64,000 bases of DNA, taken from NCBI RefSeq assembly GCF_910592395.1, contig NC_088323.1:14803501-14867500 (forward strand), given 5' to 3'. Positions 1 to 18,502 of the stretch are shown in pieces. The position numbers were made by a program, and so were the translations under genes. Position 1 is the stretch's first letter; each line of letters begins with the position of its first letter. A model generated the notes under the pieces. It did not search any database, was not told the DNA's origin, and worked only from the letters and a program-made list of their open reading frames with translations. This DNA comes from Lineus longissimus. Taxonomy: Eukaryota > Nemertea > Pilidiophora > Heteronemertea > Lineidae.

Positions 1-108
1 CTCTCAACTCAATATATTTTTGATATAACCACTTGTCAAGCCTTTCAGCAGAAATGACACAATTATGACTTCGACTTAATTAGCACTGTTTTTAGTTTTC
101 GTTTTCTT

Positions 109-868
109 CATCAGGCTGAGTCCAGCTTACTGATCTGTGCTGTACTCATAAACAGAAGAGAGTGAGTTTCTGAATGGAACCACTATGCTGGCCCTATTGT
201 CCACATGTTCATCAGGCCGAGTCTAGCTTACTGATCTGTGCTGTACTCATAAACAGAAGAGAGTGAGTTTCTGAATGGAACCCTATTACAGGCCCTATTG
301 TCCACATGTTCATCAGGCTGAGTCTAGCTTACTGATCTGTGCTGTACTCATAAACAGAAGAGAGTGAGTTTCTGATTGGAACCCTATTGCAGGCCCTATT
401 GTCCACATGTTCATCAGGCCGAGTATAGCTTACTGATCTGTGCTGTACTCATAAACAGAAGAGAGTGAGTTTCTGAATGGAACCCTATTGCAGGCCCTAT
501 TGTCCACATGTTCATCAGGCCGAGTTTAGCTTACTGATCTGTGCTGTACTCATAAACAGAAGAGAGTGAGTTTCTGAATGGAGCCCTATTGCAGGCCCTA
601 TTGTCCACATGTTCATCAGGCCGAGTATAGCTTACTGATCTGTGCTGTACTCATAAACAGAAGAGAGTGAGTTTCTGAATGGAACCCTATTACAGGCCCT
701 ATTGTCCACATGTTCATCAGGCTGAGTCTAGCTTACTGATCTGTGCTGTACTCATAAACAGAAGAGAGTGAGTTTCTGAATGGAACCCTATTGCAGGCCC
801 TATTGTCCACATGTTCATCAGGTCGAGTCTAGCTTACTGATCTGCGCCGGACTTATAAACAGGAGATG
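109..868. repeat. Minisatellite, ~101-bp unit (copy A)
   Basis: About seven units carrying GCTTACTGATCTGTGCTGTA and CATAAACAGAAGAGAGTGAG, with a few substitutions per unit. It lies just downstream of ZAK exon 991-1063. The same unit, reverse-complemented, forms the large array at 34774-37372. Confidence 0.95.
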
Positions 869-990
869 AGAAGGTTCATTTTCACCGCCCGAGAAAATGT
901 TAAGAATAGGCTGAAACGCTGGTCGTGTGAAATCCAGTTTAAGCTGAAACCAGTGTTTGTTTTGGGCAACAATGCCCTGGTTATCCCTAC

Positions 991-7262
<6,272 letters not shown>

Positions 7263-7327
7263 CTATGAAATTAGACACTGAGGATCATCAGATTATATCT
7301 AACTCTGAGAGGAATACTGATATTTGG

Positions 7328-7806
7328 GGTGCGTAAGAAAGCAGGAACGGACCGAAACGGACCAAAACGGGCCGGAACGGAGTTAAAATTTGCCAAAACG
7401 GAGCTTCTAGTGGTTTTAAATGGCATCTATAGGCAAGATAGGGCCCCTGAATTGTAAATCATGTTCATATAATGAAGATTAGACTTCTTTTCCATGATAG
7501 CCCTTAAATATTTAATGAGGACTAAATTTACTTTCACACAGAGCTGAAGTGACGTCATCAGTTCTTGTGCAGTATAAGCGCTGTCTGCTACTGGAATCGG
7601 CCCCGACCAATTCAGGCAATATCATCAATATCACGATGGAAAAGAAGTCTGATCTTCATTATATGAACATATTTTATAATTCAGGGGCCATATCTTGCCT
7701 ATAGATGCCATTTAAAACCACTAGAAGCTCCGTTTCGGCAAATTTGAACTCCGTTCGGCCCGATCCGGCCCGTTTTGGTTCGTTTCGGTCCGTTCCTGCT
7801 TTCTTA
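7328..7806. mobile_element. Foldback MITE with ~170-bp arms
   Basis: Arms 7330-7500 and 7632-7805 are inverted copies, with outer end TAAGAAAGCAGGAACGGACC and the inner part covering ATGAAGATTAGACTTCTTTT. No ORF. It lies in the spacer between ZAK and CMPK2. Target duplication not clear. Confidence 0.85.
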
Positions 7807-7899
7807 TGAACCGTGATATTTGAGGACAAAGTTCTTCATGACAATTAAACTGAGAGACTCTACACGTACGTGTATTTTAAGTTTATTTTATGTGCAATG

Positions 7900-8190
7900 A
7901 GGAAACTGCGCAACAAAACCTGCCAATAGGGGGCCCTGCAGCAGTGAAGGCAAATGGACCATGGCTGAATGAGAAAGCCATTTCCCGCGTCAATGATTCT
8001 TGAATCTTTCATCCCTTTCTTCCTCTACATGGGGAAATAGCAACAAAAATGTTGTTTTATTGGTCCTTAATTCTATTTTGATGTGTTTTAAGGAGAAAAT
8101 CAACATAACATAATTTTAATGGAAAATGCACTGGAAGTGTACCTTATAGCACTGGCGCTGCCATCTGGATTTTTAGTTCTTGCTTGAATA
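7900..8190. repeat. Dispersed repeat copy carrying the unoccupied TTAA site
   Basis: Reverse-complement homologue of 18380-18985 (shared GGGGGCCCTGCAG, CTACATGGGGAAAT and AACATTTTTG blocks). At 8067-8070 it has one TTAA where the 18-kb copy carries a 335-bp insertion. Confidence 0.85.
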
Positions 8191-8803
8191 CGGTTGTATT
8201 TTACTTTAATGCCATGGTAAAAAATCATTGCCTGTGAAAAGCGGTGAAAATGGTTGTTTCAAAATGGCCGAAATTTGTTTTTGCAGAATGTCTATTGCGA
8301 CAAGTCCACACCAACCATGACCAGTCTGTGAGTCACAATGCATTGCAGCTCTGATGGTTTTACATACATAGGCCTAACTGTAACATGACGTGACGTCTTC
8401 ATCGTTATCCCCAATCAACGTGCAACCATCTAGATGCCGACTATTGTGCATTGGGCCGGAACTGGGAGTTGTTTCCAATTAGCTTTTTTGGACACGCGCC
8501 AATGTGGTGGATGACCATGATAACATGCCGATAGGCCTAGGCCTACATGACTGACATGACTGAGCGAGTCAGTGACCGAGTGATGAAGTTGAAATTTTGG
8601 TGAAAAATAAACACACTTGAGACCTTGTAAAATGCTACACAAACATACTTTCCTAGTCGTAGATGATTCTTTTAAGTTTACACCATTTGATTTACATTCA
8701 CAAATGTGAATTTCAGTAAATTAACCAAGATTGATTGAAATATCGAGACATTTGTAAAAGTTTTCTTGACCTATTTTAACATTTGCTTAGCAAACCGACT
8801 ACT
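8191..8803. other. Spacer without recognised feature
   Basis: Unique-looking sequence in the ZAK-CMPK2 spacer. I see no convincing exon, RNA gene or repeat. A 5' non-coding exon of ZAK could lie here but cannot be placed. Confidence 0.4.
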
Positions 8804-9283
8804 CTACGGCAAAACAAACATATATGGGGCGCCAGTCTTGACACTAGAGGCGTTTGATGGGGCGCAAAACGTCTCGTCATCGAAAATTTTGAAACAATAG
8901 GTGGCAGCATCAGACGGTGTCCAAACTCCAAACTTTAATTTGCGTGCAAAGATCAGACGGCGCACCATAGTAATGTGGAAACGGGAATGATTGCCAACTG
9001 GCACAGTGAGGATAGTCGAACTCATCAAACTCTATAGCAATCTTGACACACAAAAGGTTCCGAGATCACGACGTCCATTCTCTTCTTCTTCTTTTTCTTC
9101 CTCAGGTTTCCCCTGCACTTCGTCCGAGGTGATTTTCTCCACGGTGTATTCCACCTCCAAGGTGGGATGAGCGTTTTTGCAGGCCACAACGGTTAGGCGC
9201 CAATTGGGTTTATTATGGCCGCTCAGGATGGGTATGGTCAGTGGTTTCTCAATACAACGGTTCTCGCTTCTCAATAATTTCAA
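8804..9283 (-). pseudogene. Unassigned coding-like stretch with one in-frame TAG
   Basis: One frame reads HNKPNWRLTVVACKNAHP, an acidic EEEKEEEENGRRD run, then TAG at 9032-9034. The same frame then continues LTVPVGNHSRFH, KLKFGVWTPSDAATYCF and stops after APYMFVLP. Composition looks protein-like in both halves. I recognise no family; it could be a decayed gene or transposon remnant between ZAK and CMPK2. Confidence 0.3.
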
Positions 9284-9706
9284 ACCAAAATCTCGGGATG
9301 TGCCCTTTTATTACGGATTACCAGCCCCGGGGCAACACTATAGCTCATAAACTATCCTTACATTTACCTCTCGTGTTTCCGAAGTCAGCGATCTCAACAA
9401 ACTCGCACCGTGTCGAAATTCATTCGGTGTGGAACGAAATTAGCGCCTCTGGTGTCATGATAGCGATTTCAGAAGCTTGTGTGTCAAGATGTGATCAGTT
9501 GGCGGATGATTAAAACTTTACCTACATGGCACCCCATATAAAAATATGTTTCAAGGTAAATTGATCGATTTAATTATCTTTGATATATATTTAGATACTT
9601 TTTGAGAAAACAATTGTAACGACTCCAATTATTTAATTAAATGTATTTCAATGAATATTTTCCCTGTACTTCATGTACTTTGGGAGAGACTTTACGACAT
9701 GTTGGT

Positions 9707-10163
9707 GGGAAGGTGTAAACTGTTGATAAAACTGCTGATGAAAATGTTGATAGGGTCCTTTAAATTTGGTGGGTTGACATTTGTTTGTTTTTTAATGTTT
9801 TTCAATCAAAATGCGCTATGTTATACTTAAGAGTCATATAATGATGTGGTAAAAAGGAAAATAGAAAATATTTTGTATGAATGGGTTATTTTGATCTTCA
9901 CCATCTTTTCCTAGTTAGTGTGTCGATTTCAGAATATTTCTTGAAGTTGAGCAGACAAGCTTTACCTCGGGTTTCCTCATCAGCAAATCTTATTCTTTTC
10001 TTGCTATTTTCCTTTCTACCACATCACTAGATGACTCTTAGGTATAAAATAGCGCAATTTGATTGAAAAACATTAAAAAACAAACAAAGTGTCAAGCCAC
10101 CAAAGTTAGAGGATCCCATCAACATTTTCATCAGCAATTTTATCAACAGTTTACACCTTCCCC
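9707..10163. mobile_element. hAT-type MITE with 8-bp target duplication
   Basis: Inverted arms of about 165 bp (9707-9880 and 9995-10163), outer end GGGAAGGTGTAAACTGTTGA. Both sides carry the 8-bp ATGTTGGT (9699-9706 and 10164-10171). Eight-bp duplications are typical of hAT transposition. It lies 160 bp upstream of the CMPK2 start codon. Confidence 0.88.
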
Positions 10164-10326
10164 ATGTTGGTAGTTAAATCACCAAACACTAGATGGCGCG
10201 AAATTCAATTGCAAGTGGTCATGAATGCATGAATTGTCAGTGTCATTTCTTTACAAATAGCTGATTTTCTGCTTCTTGGCTTATCAAAGTCGGAAATAAA
10301 ACGAACATTAGATCAAGTGTTTCTCT

Positions 10327-13300
10327 ATGTTGAAGTTAATCTGTCATAACAAAATTATTCAGTGGTTTGCATCCAACGGTGCTAAACGACTGGCCTACTT
10401 TGAAATATTTGCCAAAGTGAAAGTGAAAGAAGGGCATGATGAAAGGCAACAGGCTCCGAGTCTGACCAGACTGGGCCTGACGGCGCAAAGCATTTTATCT
10501 TCCTCTGCGGTTTTATATGCTGGTAATACCGCCACTAAAAAGACAATGGCTGGGCAGGTGAAAAAATCCGATATGATTATGACCTTTTTCAAAGGGATGT
10601 CGTTCATTATAAAGACTTCTCAAAATCACGCTCGACATTTCAAATTTCAAATTGGCGATTCTGATAGCGCCATCTCGAAGGGCGATTTGGAGCACGAGTG
10701 TGGAAGTAGCAGTCCTGAGCGAAGTTACAAGCTGTCCGATTCAACTGCAGGAACGGATCCAAATTTAACATCAATGGGTTCTAAACTCGCGCCTACAGTA
10801 GGCCTACCTTCGAAGACCACAACAATACCAAAAATCACTGACATATCGGACGCTCTACAAAGTGTAGACATTGACTTCGAATTTTTCTCCGCATTTAATT
10901 TTGATCATTCAGACACTGTGAGTTCAATTCTAAGAGCGGATCAGAACCTAAAAAAAGAATTGTTGTCAATGTTGGCAGAGGATGAATTAATGCGTTGTTA
11001 TGTCCATGATCAAGGTGTTTTCAAGTTGAAAGGTTTCTTCATTCCATGCAAAGAAACAATGAAACATAAACTAGAGCTGACCGTCGTCCGGGAGATATTT
11101 TCAGCGTTGAATTTCAGGATGACGAGGGGCGATCGAAGAGGTGGGATCTTTGAATTGATACCATCAGCTATGAGTCCTGAAAAATATTGTCTTCTTCCAT
11201 CTGTGACTTCGAGACCTCCATTTCATCCTCTGTATATAAGTGGGACGACGAAAAACTTCAATTCTGTCTACCATCGTTATGAAGACGCTCTCAGTATTTT
11301 GAATCAGGTTTGTAAATGTTTTTGTAAGATTACATGCAAGCGTAGGCCTCTTAAGGGTTGGCAAAGGTACCATTTTGACCAGAACATGAAGTCTAAAAGG
11401 AATAACTCCTTCAAAATGTTGTGAATGCTGATTTATTAAAACCTGGGAGGCTGTTCTCTAGAATACGGAGAACAGACTCGCCCTTGAAATTGCCATTCAC
11501 TTTGTTTTGAATGAGTTCTAATTGATTTTGGATTTCAGGTTCTATCGAAAATGGTGGTATCTATTGCCTACCCTTAACTAGGTTTAATTCCAATGGCAGT
11601 CATAACAATAAGGTGCCCAGGTGCCAGTTTGATGAGGCGAGGGTTAAACGCACAACGTACCTTTTGCAACTCTCGGCCTCTTCCTCTGTTGTGACAAAGG
11701 TGGAGTCGGTGATCTAAACTAAGCGTTGCCAAAATAACCTTTAAAAGATCCAGTAGCAGGGTGCAATGAATTCCATGTAAGAGACATTGTCACAATCATG
11801 GTTAGAGACATTGTCACAACCATGGTAAGAGACATTGTCACAACCATGGTGGTTAGAGACATTGTCACAACCATGGTGGTTAGAGACATTGACACAACCA
11901 TGGTGGTTAGAGACATTGTCACAACCATGGTTAGAGACATTGTCACAACCATGGTTGGCATCTGATTAGGCCTATCTAGGACAATTGCATATCTGGAGGA
12001 CAAAAGACCCAAGTTTGGGTAAATCAGTATTGCACTACGACTCGTCACTCTGTAAGTTCGGGTAAATCAGTATTGCACTACGACTCGTCACTCTATAAGT
12101 TTGGGTAAATCAGTATTGCACTACGACTCGTCACTCTGTAAGTTTGGGTAAATCAGTATTGCACTACGACTCGTCACTCTGTAATAAAACCTGTGTGTTC
12201 TATTTACAGAATTTGGACATCCCAGAAGTGGTACAACTCTTAGATATCGCACAAGAGTACACCGATACGAGGTTGTCCGTGGACGATCAGCAGTGTCGTC
12301 TTAAACATCCCTTTATTGTTATTGAGGGACTTGATGCGACTGGTAGGTCGTGATGCAGTATCACAGAATGTGTTGCAGTGTAGAGCGTTCCCACCAGGCC
12401 ATCTCTAAGAACGTTGTAAGGTGGTGATGGCATGCGCAGTTAGCTACCATGCTGGGTGGAACAGGCGAATTTTGCTAATGTTATTCCACTTAAAAAAGCC
12501 AGCGATTCATAGGTTATGATGTAATCCTTTTAGGAAATTCTAGTAATTTCTGATCGCTGAAATAAAAGGATGTTGTGAAATTTCTTTTTCAACACTTTCC
12601 AGGTAAAAGTACACTTACCGAAAACCTGTCGGAATTACTTGGAGCCAGCCAGTTGAGGACGCCACCAGACCAGATCAGAAATCTACGCCGGACGTTCGAT
12701 GCCTTACCGGAGATGATCAGGAGGGCGTATTATTCGTTGGGGAATTACGTCGTCGCCAAGGAGGTGGCGACAAAATGCCAGGAGGGACCGGTGATTATGG
12801 ACAGGTGCGTTACTGTAAACTCAGTCAAGAGTCGTTGCAACTTTCATGCTGTAAACTCAGTCAAGAGTCCGTCCTTGTAACTTCCATGCTGTAAAGTCTG
12901 CCAAGAGTCGTTGCAACTTTCATTCTGTCAAGTTAGTCGAGAGTCGTTTCAATTTCAGTGCTGTAAACTCAGCCAAGAGCCGTTGCAACTTTCATGCTGT
13001 GAACTCAGTCAGGAGTCGTTGCAACTTTCATGCTGTGAACTCAGTGAGGAGTCATTGCAACTTTCACAGTGGTGACACAAGTTTTGCTATTGAATACTGT
13101 AAACTCAGCCAAGAGTTGTTACGACTTTGAATTGGCAACACAAGTTTTCTACTGGAATACTGCAAACCTCTTATATTTGGCAAATTGTTTGCGACATCAA
13201 CTCATAGTCAGACTTCACTTTCAAAAATTTATTCAGGCATTTCGATGAATTCTCCATACAATTGCCAATTTCCATGAATTTTCTCTACAGAAAACCTGTT

Positions 13301-15399
13301 ATCTTCATTAGTGCCAGCCCAGGATTATCTCAAGGGACTTCCCCTGTAAATGATAACCCCCAATTGAGTTTCAAATGGAACCGTTCTAAAAAGCCCTCAT
13401 TCTGAAATCCATTTTCAGATTCTGGCACAGCACGACAGCCTACGCAATCGCCAATGACTGCGACTACGGTGACATAACAAACCTGCCCCCTATTGGCCAC
13501 TGGGTGTACCAATGGCCATCTGACCTCCTCAAGCCCACTGTAGTACTGCTTCTGTCTGTCACAGAAAGATTCGAGAAGAGCGTATGGCTGGAAGGAATGA
13601 GGTTTTAACTTGGGAGGAAAAGTTGTTGAGTGCGAAAGCAGGATTGTTCAGGAAGAAGTAAGTTAAACGTTTCAGCAATTCTGGACCAGAAAAATCTTTA
13701 AGCAAAAAGAAATCATCTCCAATGTTCTCTCTGCTGCATTTTGTTGATATTAATCTTGATTACCTTGATTGCTGGGGGAAGCCCTCTGTGGTAATCTTAC
13801 GTAATCGACCTTTGGTCTGGGAGTGAGAGACCAGGGGCCGTGGTCGAAAAGTTGCGAAGGCTTTGTAAATATGGCCCCAGTGCTTCCTGCTGTGGGGGCA
13901 CTGCCAAGATGATATTATGTACCTGAATCAACAGACATTCTGTCAATTGGTAGAATGAGCCTGAATCAACAGACCACATGCTGTCAACTGGTAGAATGAG
14001 CCTGAATGAACAGACCACATTCTGTCAATTGGTAGAATGAGCCTGAATCAACAGACCACATTCTGTCAACTGGTAGAATGAGCCTGAATCAACAGACCAC
14101 ATTCTGTCAACTGGTAGAATGAGCCTGAATCAACAGACCACATTCTGTCAACTGGTAGAATGAGCCTGAATCAACGGACCACATTCTGTCAACTGGCAGA
14201 ATGAGCCTGAATCAACAGACCACATTCTGTCAACTGGTAGAATGAGCCTGAATCAACAGACCACATTCTGTCAACTGGTAGAATGAGCCTGAATCAACGG
14301 ACCACATTCTGTCAACTGGTAGAATGAGCCTGAATCAACGGACCACATTCTGTCAACTGGCAGAATGAGCCTGAATCAACAGACCACATTCTGTCAACTG
14401 GTAGAATGAGCCTGAATCAACAGACCACATTCTGTCAACTGGTAGAATGAGCCTGAATCAACAGACCACATTCTGTCAACTGGTAGTATGAGCCTGAATC
14501 AACAGACCACATTCTGTCAACTGGTAGAATGAGCCTGAATCAACAGACCACATTCTGTCAACTGGTAGAATGAGCCTGAATCAACAGACCACATTCTGTC
14601 AACTGGTAGAATGAGCCTGAATCAACAGACCACATTCTGTCAACTGGTAGAATGAGCCTGAATCAACAGACCACATTCTGTCAACTGGTAGAATGAGCCT
14701 GAATCAACAGATCACATTCTGTCAACTGGTAGAATGAGCCTGAATCAACAGACCACATTCTGTCAACTGGTAGAATGAGCCTGAATGAACAGACCACATT
14801 CTGTCAACTGGTAGAATGAGCCTGAATGAACAGACCACATTCTGTCAACTGGTAGAATGAGCCTGAATGAACAGACCACATTCTGTCAACTGGTAGAATG
14901 AGCCTGAATCAACAGACCACATTCTGTCAACTGGGAGAATGAGCCTGAATCAACAGACCACATTCTGTCAACTGGTAGAATGAGCCTGAATCAACAGATC
15001 ACGTGCTGGTAGAATGAGCCTGAATCAAAAAGTGGTAAAAATTAACAAAGACCGGTGGAACTTCTTTATTAAGGACACCCTCTGGACTGACAAGTGCTTT
15101 AATGAAAAGAGAGGTATCCTGGTTTGGGAGGTCAAATTGACTAGCAACAACTAATTTGGGTTCAAAGCTAGTGTCCGCAATAAAGAGGGTGCATGTCCTT
15201 AATAGAGCGGTGTCTGCTGAAGGGAAATTCCACTGAACTCGGCTTACAAATTTCACTGATTTCTAATGTGTGTTTCAGATTATTGGAGGCTTACAGACGA
15301 ATGTCCGACCCTCCTTGTGCAGAGATTGATGCTGGTGTGTCGAGGGAAGAGGTGGCAGCTAGATCACGTGAGGCCCTGAAGAACGCTGGTGTGATTTAG
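10327..15399 (+). CDS. CMPK2: UMP-CMP kinase 2, mitochondrial (thymidylate-kinase-like), with apparent frameshift in exon 4
   Basis: Phosphorylates dUMP, dCMP, UMP and CMP in mitochondria; the vertebrate gene is interferon-inducible. Exons: 10327-11307, 12210-12342, 12603-12804, 13419-13657, 15279-15399 (TAG stop 15397-15399). Exon 1 encodes the poorly conserved N-terminal region; its start MLKLICHNKIIQWF is basic and hydrophobic, fitting a mitochondrial presequence. The P-loop GLDATGKST is split by intron 2 after GLDATG. Further family motifs are RRAYYSLGNYVVAKE, VIMDRFWHSTTAYAIA, VYQWPSDLLKP, the LID-like EERMAGR and YRRMSDPPC. About 558 residues, against 449 in human, mostly from the longer N-terminus. 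Exon 4 is 239 bp, which breaks phase: it reads LLLSVTE in one frame and KIREERMAGRNEVLTWEEKL in another from about 13566. That is either a sequencing or assembly error or an inactivating one-base deletion. Confidence 0.9.
11650..11740 (-). pseudogene. Duplicated copy of GTF3C4 exon 5 inside CMPK2 intron 1
   Basis: The segment 11345-11740 aligns with 45275-45670 over about 400 bp at high identity, including exon 5 (reads ILATLSLDHRL and QRGRGRELQK-like sequence) and its donor GTACGTTG. The copy has lost the ATGT start of the exon and the CAG acceptor. It lies antisense to CMPK2 and is not part of a visible gene. Confidence 0.85.
11770..11965. repeat. 24-29-bp minisatellite in CMPK2 intron 1
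   Basis: About seven units of TTAGAGACATTGTCACAACC plus ATGG, some with an extra TGG. Confidence 0.95.
12010..12182. repeat. 45-bp tandem repeat next to CMPK2 exon 2
   Basis: Four units of GGGTAAATCAGTATTGCACT followed by ACGACTCGTCACTCT, ending 27 bp before exon 2. Confidence 0.95.
12812..13090. repeat. ~36-bp tandem repeat starting at CMPK2 exon 3 donor
   Basis: About eight diverging units of CTGTAAACTCAGTCAAGAGT plus CGTTGCAACTTTCATG. The array begins eight bases after the exon 3 boundary at 12804. Confidence 0.92.
13925..15025. repeat. 41-bp minisatellite in CMPK2 intron 4
   Basis: About 26 units of GCCTGAATCAACAGACCACA plus TTCTGTCAACTGGTAGAATGA; very few substitutions, so expansion is recent. 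Confidence 0.97.
15051..15236. mobile_element. CAGTAGAACCTC-family MITE
   Basis: Degenerate copy in CMPK2 intron 4, about 45 bp upstream of exon 5; carries TTATTAAGGACACCCTCTGG and the GAGAGGTATCC arm. Confidence 0.78.
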
Positions 15400-15863
15400 A
15401 TATAGCAATGATGCCCATACCTCTTAATACCAAATGCTTAATTTGAAAGCGGGAATAGAAAGATTTTTGTCTCTACTCTGTGTTGATCTTTTAAATTTTT
15501 TTAATCGGACAAAAAATAAGCATTTTGGAGGCATGTTTGTGCTAGTGACTGCTGATCACAAACCAGATTTTTACAAGAAATCTTTGGAGTTTTTGTCTTT
15601 GCTAATTCGCATCCCTGTAAATGTTAAATGGTAAATGTTAAATGGTAAATGGTAAATGGTAAATGGTAAAGGTAAATGTAAAATGTAAATTTACATCCCT
15701 GTAAATGTTTGTCACAAGGCTTTTATGAATGTAGTGTCCAGGCAGTTATAAAAATATAGATGATCTCGAGATCTAATGGTACCATACGTTGGAGAAAATA
15801 TCACTTCTTCATGATAGTGCCGAGTGCCTGGGGCCGATTCTATGAAAACAGTGAGTGGAGAAA

Positions 15864-16232
15864 CCGGGGGATGGATATTTGATGAGGGGAGAGTTTCTGA
15901 GGAATAGTTTATTGACTTTAGCTCTCAGCTTATCTGAGCCAGGTAACCTCCTGCTGAGTTGCCCGACCAAAGGCTGAGGTCAACATATGTTGTTACATAA
16001 CCGATCTTGCTATCACATCCTGGTTGCTTTGTAGTCGACCAAATTACTTCTAATTTTGCCTCATCACAGTAAATTAGTCATGATCACATGATGATCCTGG
16101 CCCGAGTGTTTTCACTGGTTACGCTGGCCATTATGTAGATAAGGTAAATATGCCGATCATCACTGTGTAGTATCAGCGGAGTGCTTGAAGTTGGAGGGCG
16201 ACTAAATGTTTTACAGGGCTGGTTTCCTCATG
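15864..16232. repeat. Dispersed repeat, copy 1 (partner at 21189)
   Basis: About 370 bp, from CCGGGGGATGGATATTTGAT to ACAGGGCTGGTTTCCTCATG, nearly identical to 21189-21558. Non-coding; downstream of CMPK2. Confidence 0.92.
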
Positions 16233-17340
16233 ATAGATTCTGGAATAACATAGATTCTGGAATATCATAGATTCTGGAATATCATACATTCTGGAATATC
16301 ATACATTCTGGAATATCATATATTCTGGACTATCATAGATTCTGGACTATCATAGATTCTGGACTATCATAGGTTCTGGAATAACATAGATTCTGGAATA
16401 TCATAGATTCTGGAATACCATAGATTCTGTAATAACATAGATTCTGGAATATCATACATTCTGGAATATCATAGATTCTGGACTATCATAGATTCTGGAC
16501 TATCATAGATTCTGGAATAACATAGATTCTGGAATATCATACATTCTGGAATATCATAGATTCTGGACTATCATAGATTCTGGACTAACATAGATTCTGG
16601 AATAACATAGATTCTGGAATATCATAGATTCTGGAATAACATAGATTCTGGAATATCATAGATTCTGGACTATCATAGATTCTGGACTATCATAGGTTCT
16701 GGAATAACATAGATTCTGGAATATCATAGATTCTGGAATATCATAGATTCTGGAATAACATAGATTCTGGAATATCATACATTCTGGAATATCATAGATT
16801 CTGGACTATCATAGATTCTGGACTAACATAGATTCTGGAATAACATAGATTCTGGAATATCATAGATTCTGGAATAACATAGATTCTGGAATATCATAGA
16901 TTCTGGACTATCATAGATTCTGGACTATCATAGGTTCTGGAATAACATAGATTCTGGAATATCATAGATTCTGGAATATCATAGATTCTGGAATAACATA
17001 GATTCTGGAATATCATACATTCTGGAATATCATACATTCTGGACTATCATACATTCTGGACTATCATAGATTCTGGACTATCATAGATTCTGGACTATCA
17101 TAGATTCTGGACTATCATAGATTCTGGACTATCATAGATTCTGGACTATCATAGATTCTGGAATAACATAGATTCTGGACTATCATAGATTCTGGAATAA
17201 CATAGATTCTGGAATATCATACATTCTGGAATATCATAGATTCTGGACTATCATAGATTCTGGACTATCATAAATTCTGAAATATTTATAGATTCTGGAA
17301 TATCAGAGGTTCTGGAATAGAATATGTTCTGGAATATTAA
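16233..17340. repeat. 17-bp satellite with higher-order blocks
   Basis: More than 60 units of ATAGATTCTGGAATATC and variants (GGACTATC, GGAATAAC, ACATTC). The rare variant CATAGGTTCTGG recurs at 16368, 16691 and 16929, spaced by 19 and 14 units. It lies downstream of CMPK2. Confidence 0.96.
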
Positions 17341-17830
17341 AGGTCATGGAATATTATAGGTTCTAGAATATTAGAGTACTGATCTCAGTTCTGGGGCCCC
17401 AACTCCGTCTTGAAAAAAAATCTCAGGTTCCAGAAAAAGAGTGACTTCTTGTTGTTCGAATCGAATGTTATTAAAGATACTTCATATTTACCCCAATGCA
17501 TAAGATTCATATTAATAAGATGCTTGATGAAATAGATATTTATCGGATGCATGCAATATTTTTAGCTTTTACCGGTAGTAACCTTATTGTCATTGTCATT
17601 GTTATTGTCTGTAAGAAAGGGTTACATAGATGTGTTTATTTTATCATAGAATAAAATATGCAAAGAAAACTTTGATTATTTTTGTTTTCATTGGTCTTTC
17701 CCCTCATCCTCATGACACTCGGACTGTCAGGACCTGTCCTACACCGACTTGGGCAATCAGGAGGTCATGGGTTCAATTCTTAATGGAGAGCTGACTGAGA
17801 TTCCAAACGTAAATGTCCCGAGCGCTATAA
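17341..17830. other. CMPK2-GTF3C4 spacer, no gene seen
   Basis: AT-rich unique sequence with a possible AATAAA at 17651; a short tRNA-like box B motif (GGGTTCAATTC, 17769) suggests a degraded SINE. Confidence 0.4.
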
Positions 17831-18267
17831 GTCGTAGTTCCACTTGTCATAAAACCCCGTGTTTTTTCAAGACCCGTGTCCTCGCCGTGTGTCAAAAAAC
17901 CCGGGGCGCACTTGCACCTATCAGTGGTGTTAGATAATGGTTAATAGTCCCGGCGACAGGTGCGCTGTAGGTTGGGAGCTCTCCTGTGTTTCTTTTCCGT
18001 TGGAGGGGAATTTCACGTGCGCAATACCGAGGCAACTACACCGCGCCATCTGTCGCCGGGTCTTAGAACTTGCAATTGCCGGGGCTATTCAGATTCCACC
18101 TATCAAAAAACCCGTGTTGAACACGGGTCTAAATTAGCCCCTGATTAGCCCCATCGAGCTCGATGGGGCTAATAGACACGGGGATTTGACACACGGGTCT
18201 ATTTAGACACGGCAATTCATAGGTGTAAGCGCAAAAGACACGGGGATTTGATAGGTGGAAGTACGAC
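17831..18267. mobile_element. MITE with GTCGTAGTTCCAC termini, copy 1
   Basis: Inverted ends GTCGTAGTTCCACTTGTCAT and GTCGTACTTCCACCTATCAA, flanked by TATA-like bases. Internal inverted motif AGCCCCATCGAGCTCGATGG. A second copy is cut by the right window edge (63650-64000) and a fragment lies at 24451-24527. Confidence 0.88.
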
Positions 18268-18502
18268 TATAGCCTATAGCTGCAGCTCGGACCTGTAATA
18301 TCCCCAGAGACTGGATCATGAATTGACAGCAAGTAGCTAGGAGTAATCATGAAGAACTTCAGGCTACTGGACCCAATGAGGAACCTGTAGAACTAAAAAT
18401 CCAGATGGCAGCACCAGTACTTAAAGGTACACTTCCAGTGCATTTTCCATTAAAATTAAGTTTTGTTGATTTTCTCCCTAAAACTCATCAAAATAGAATT
18501 AA

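Noticed and set aside
13925-15025. Regular direct repeats resembling a CRISPR array
   Set aside because: Units are contiguous 41-mers without unique spacers, in an intron of a eukaryotic gene.
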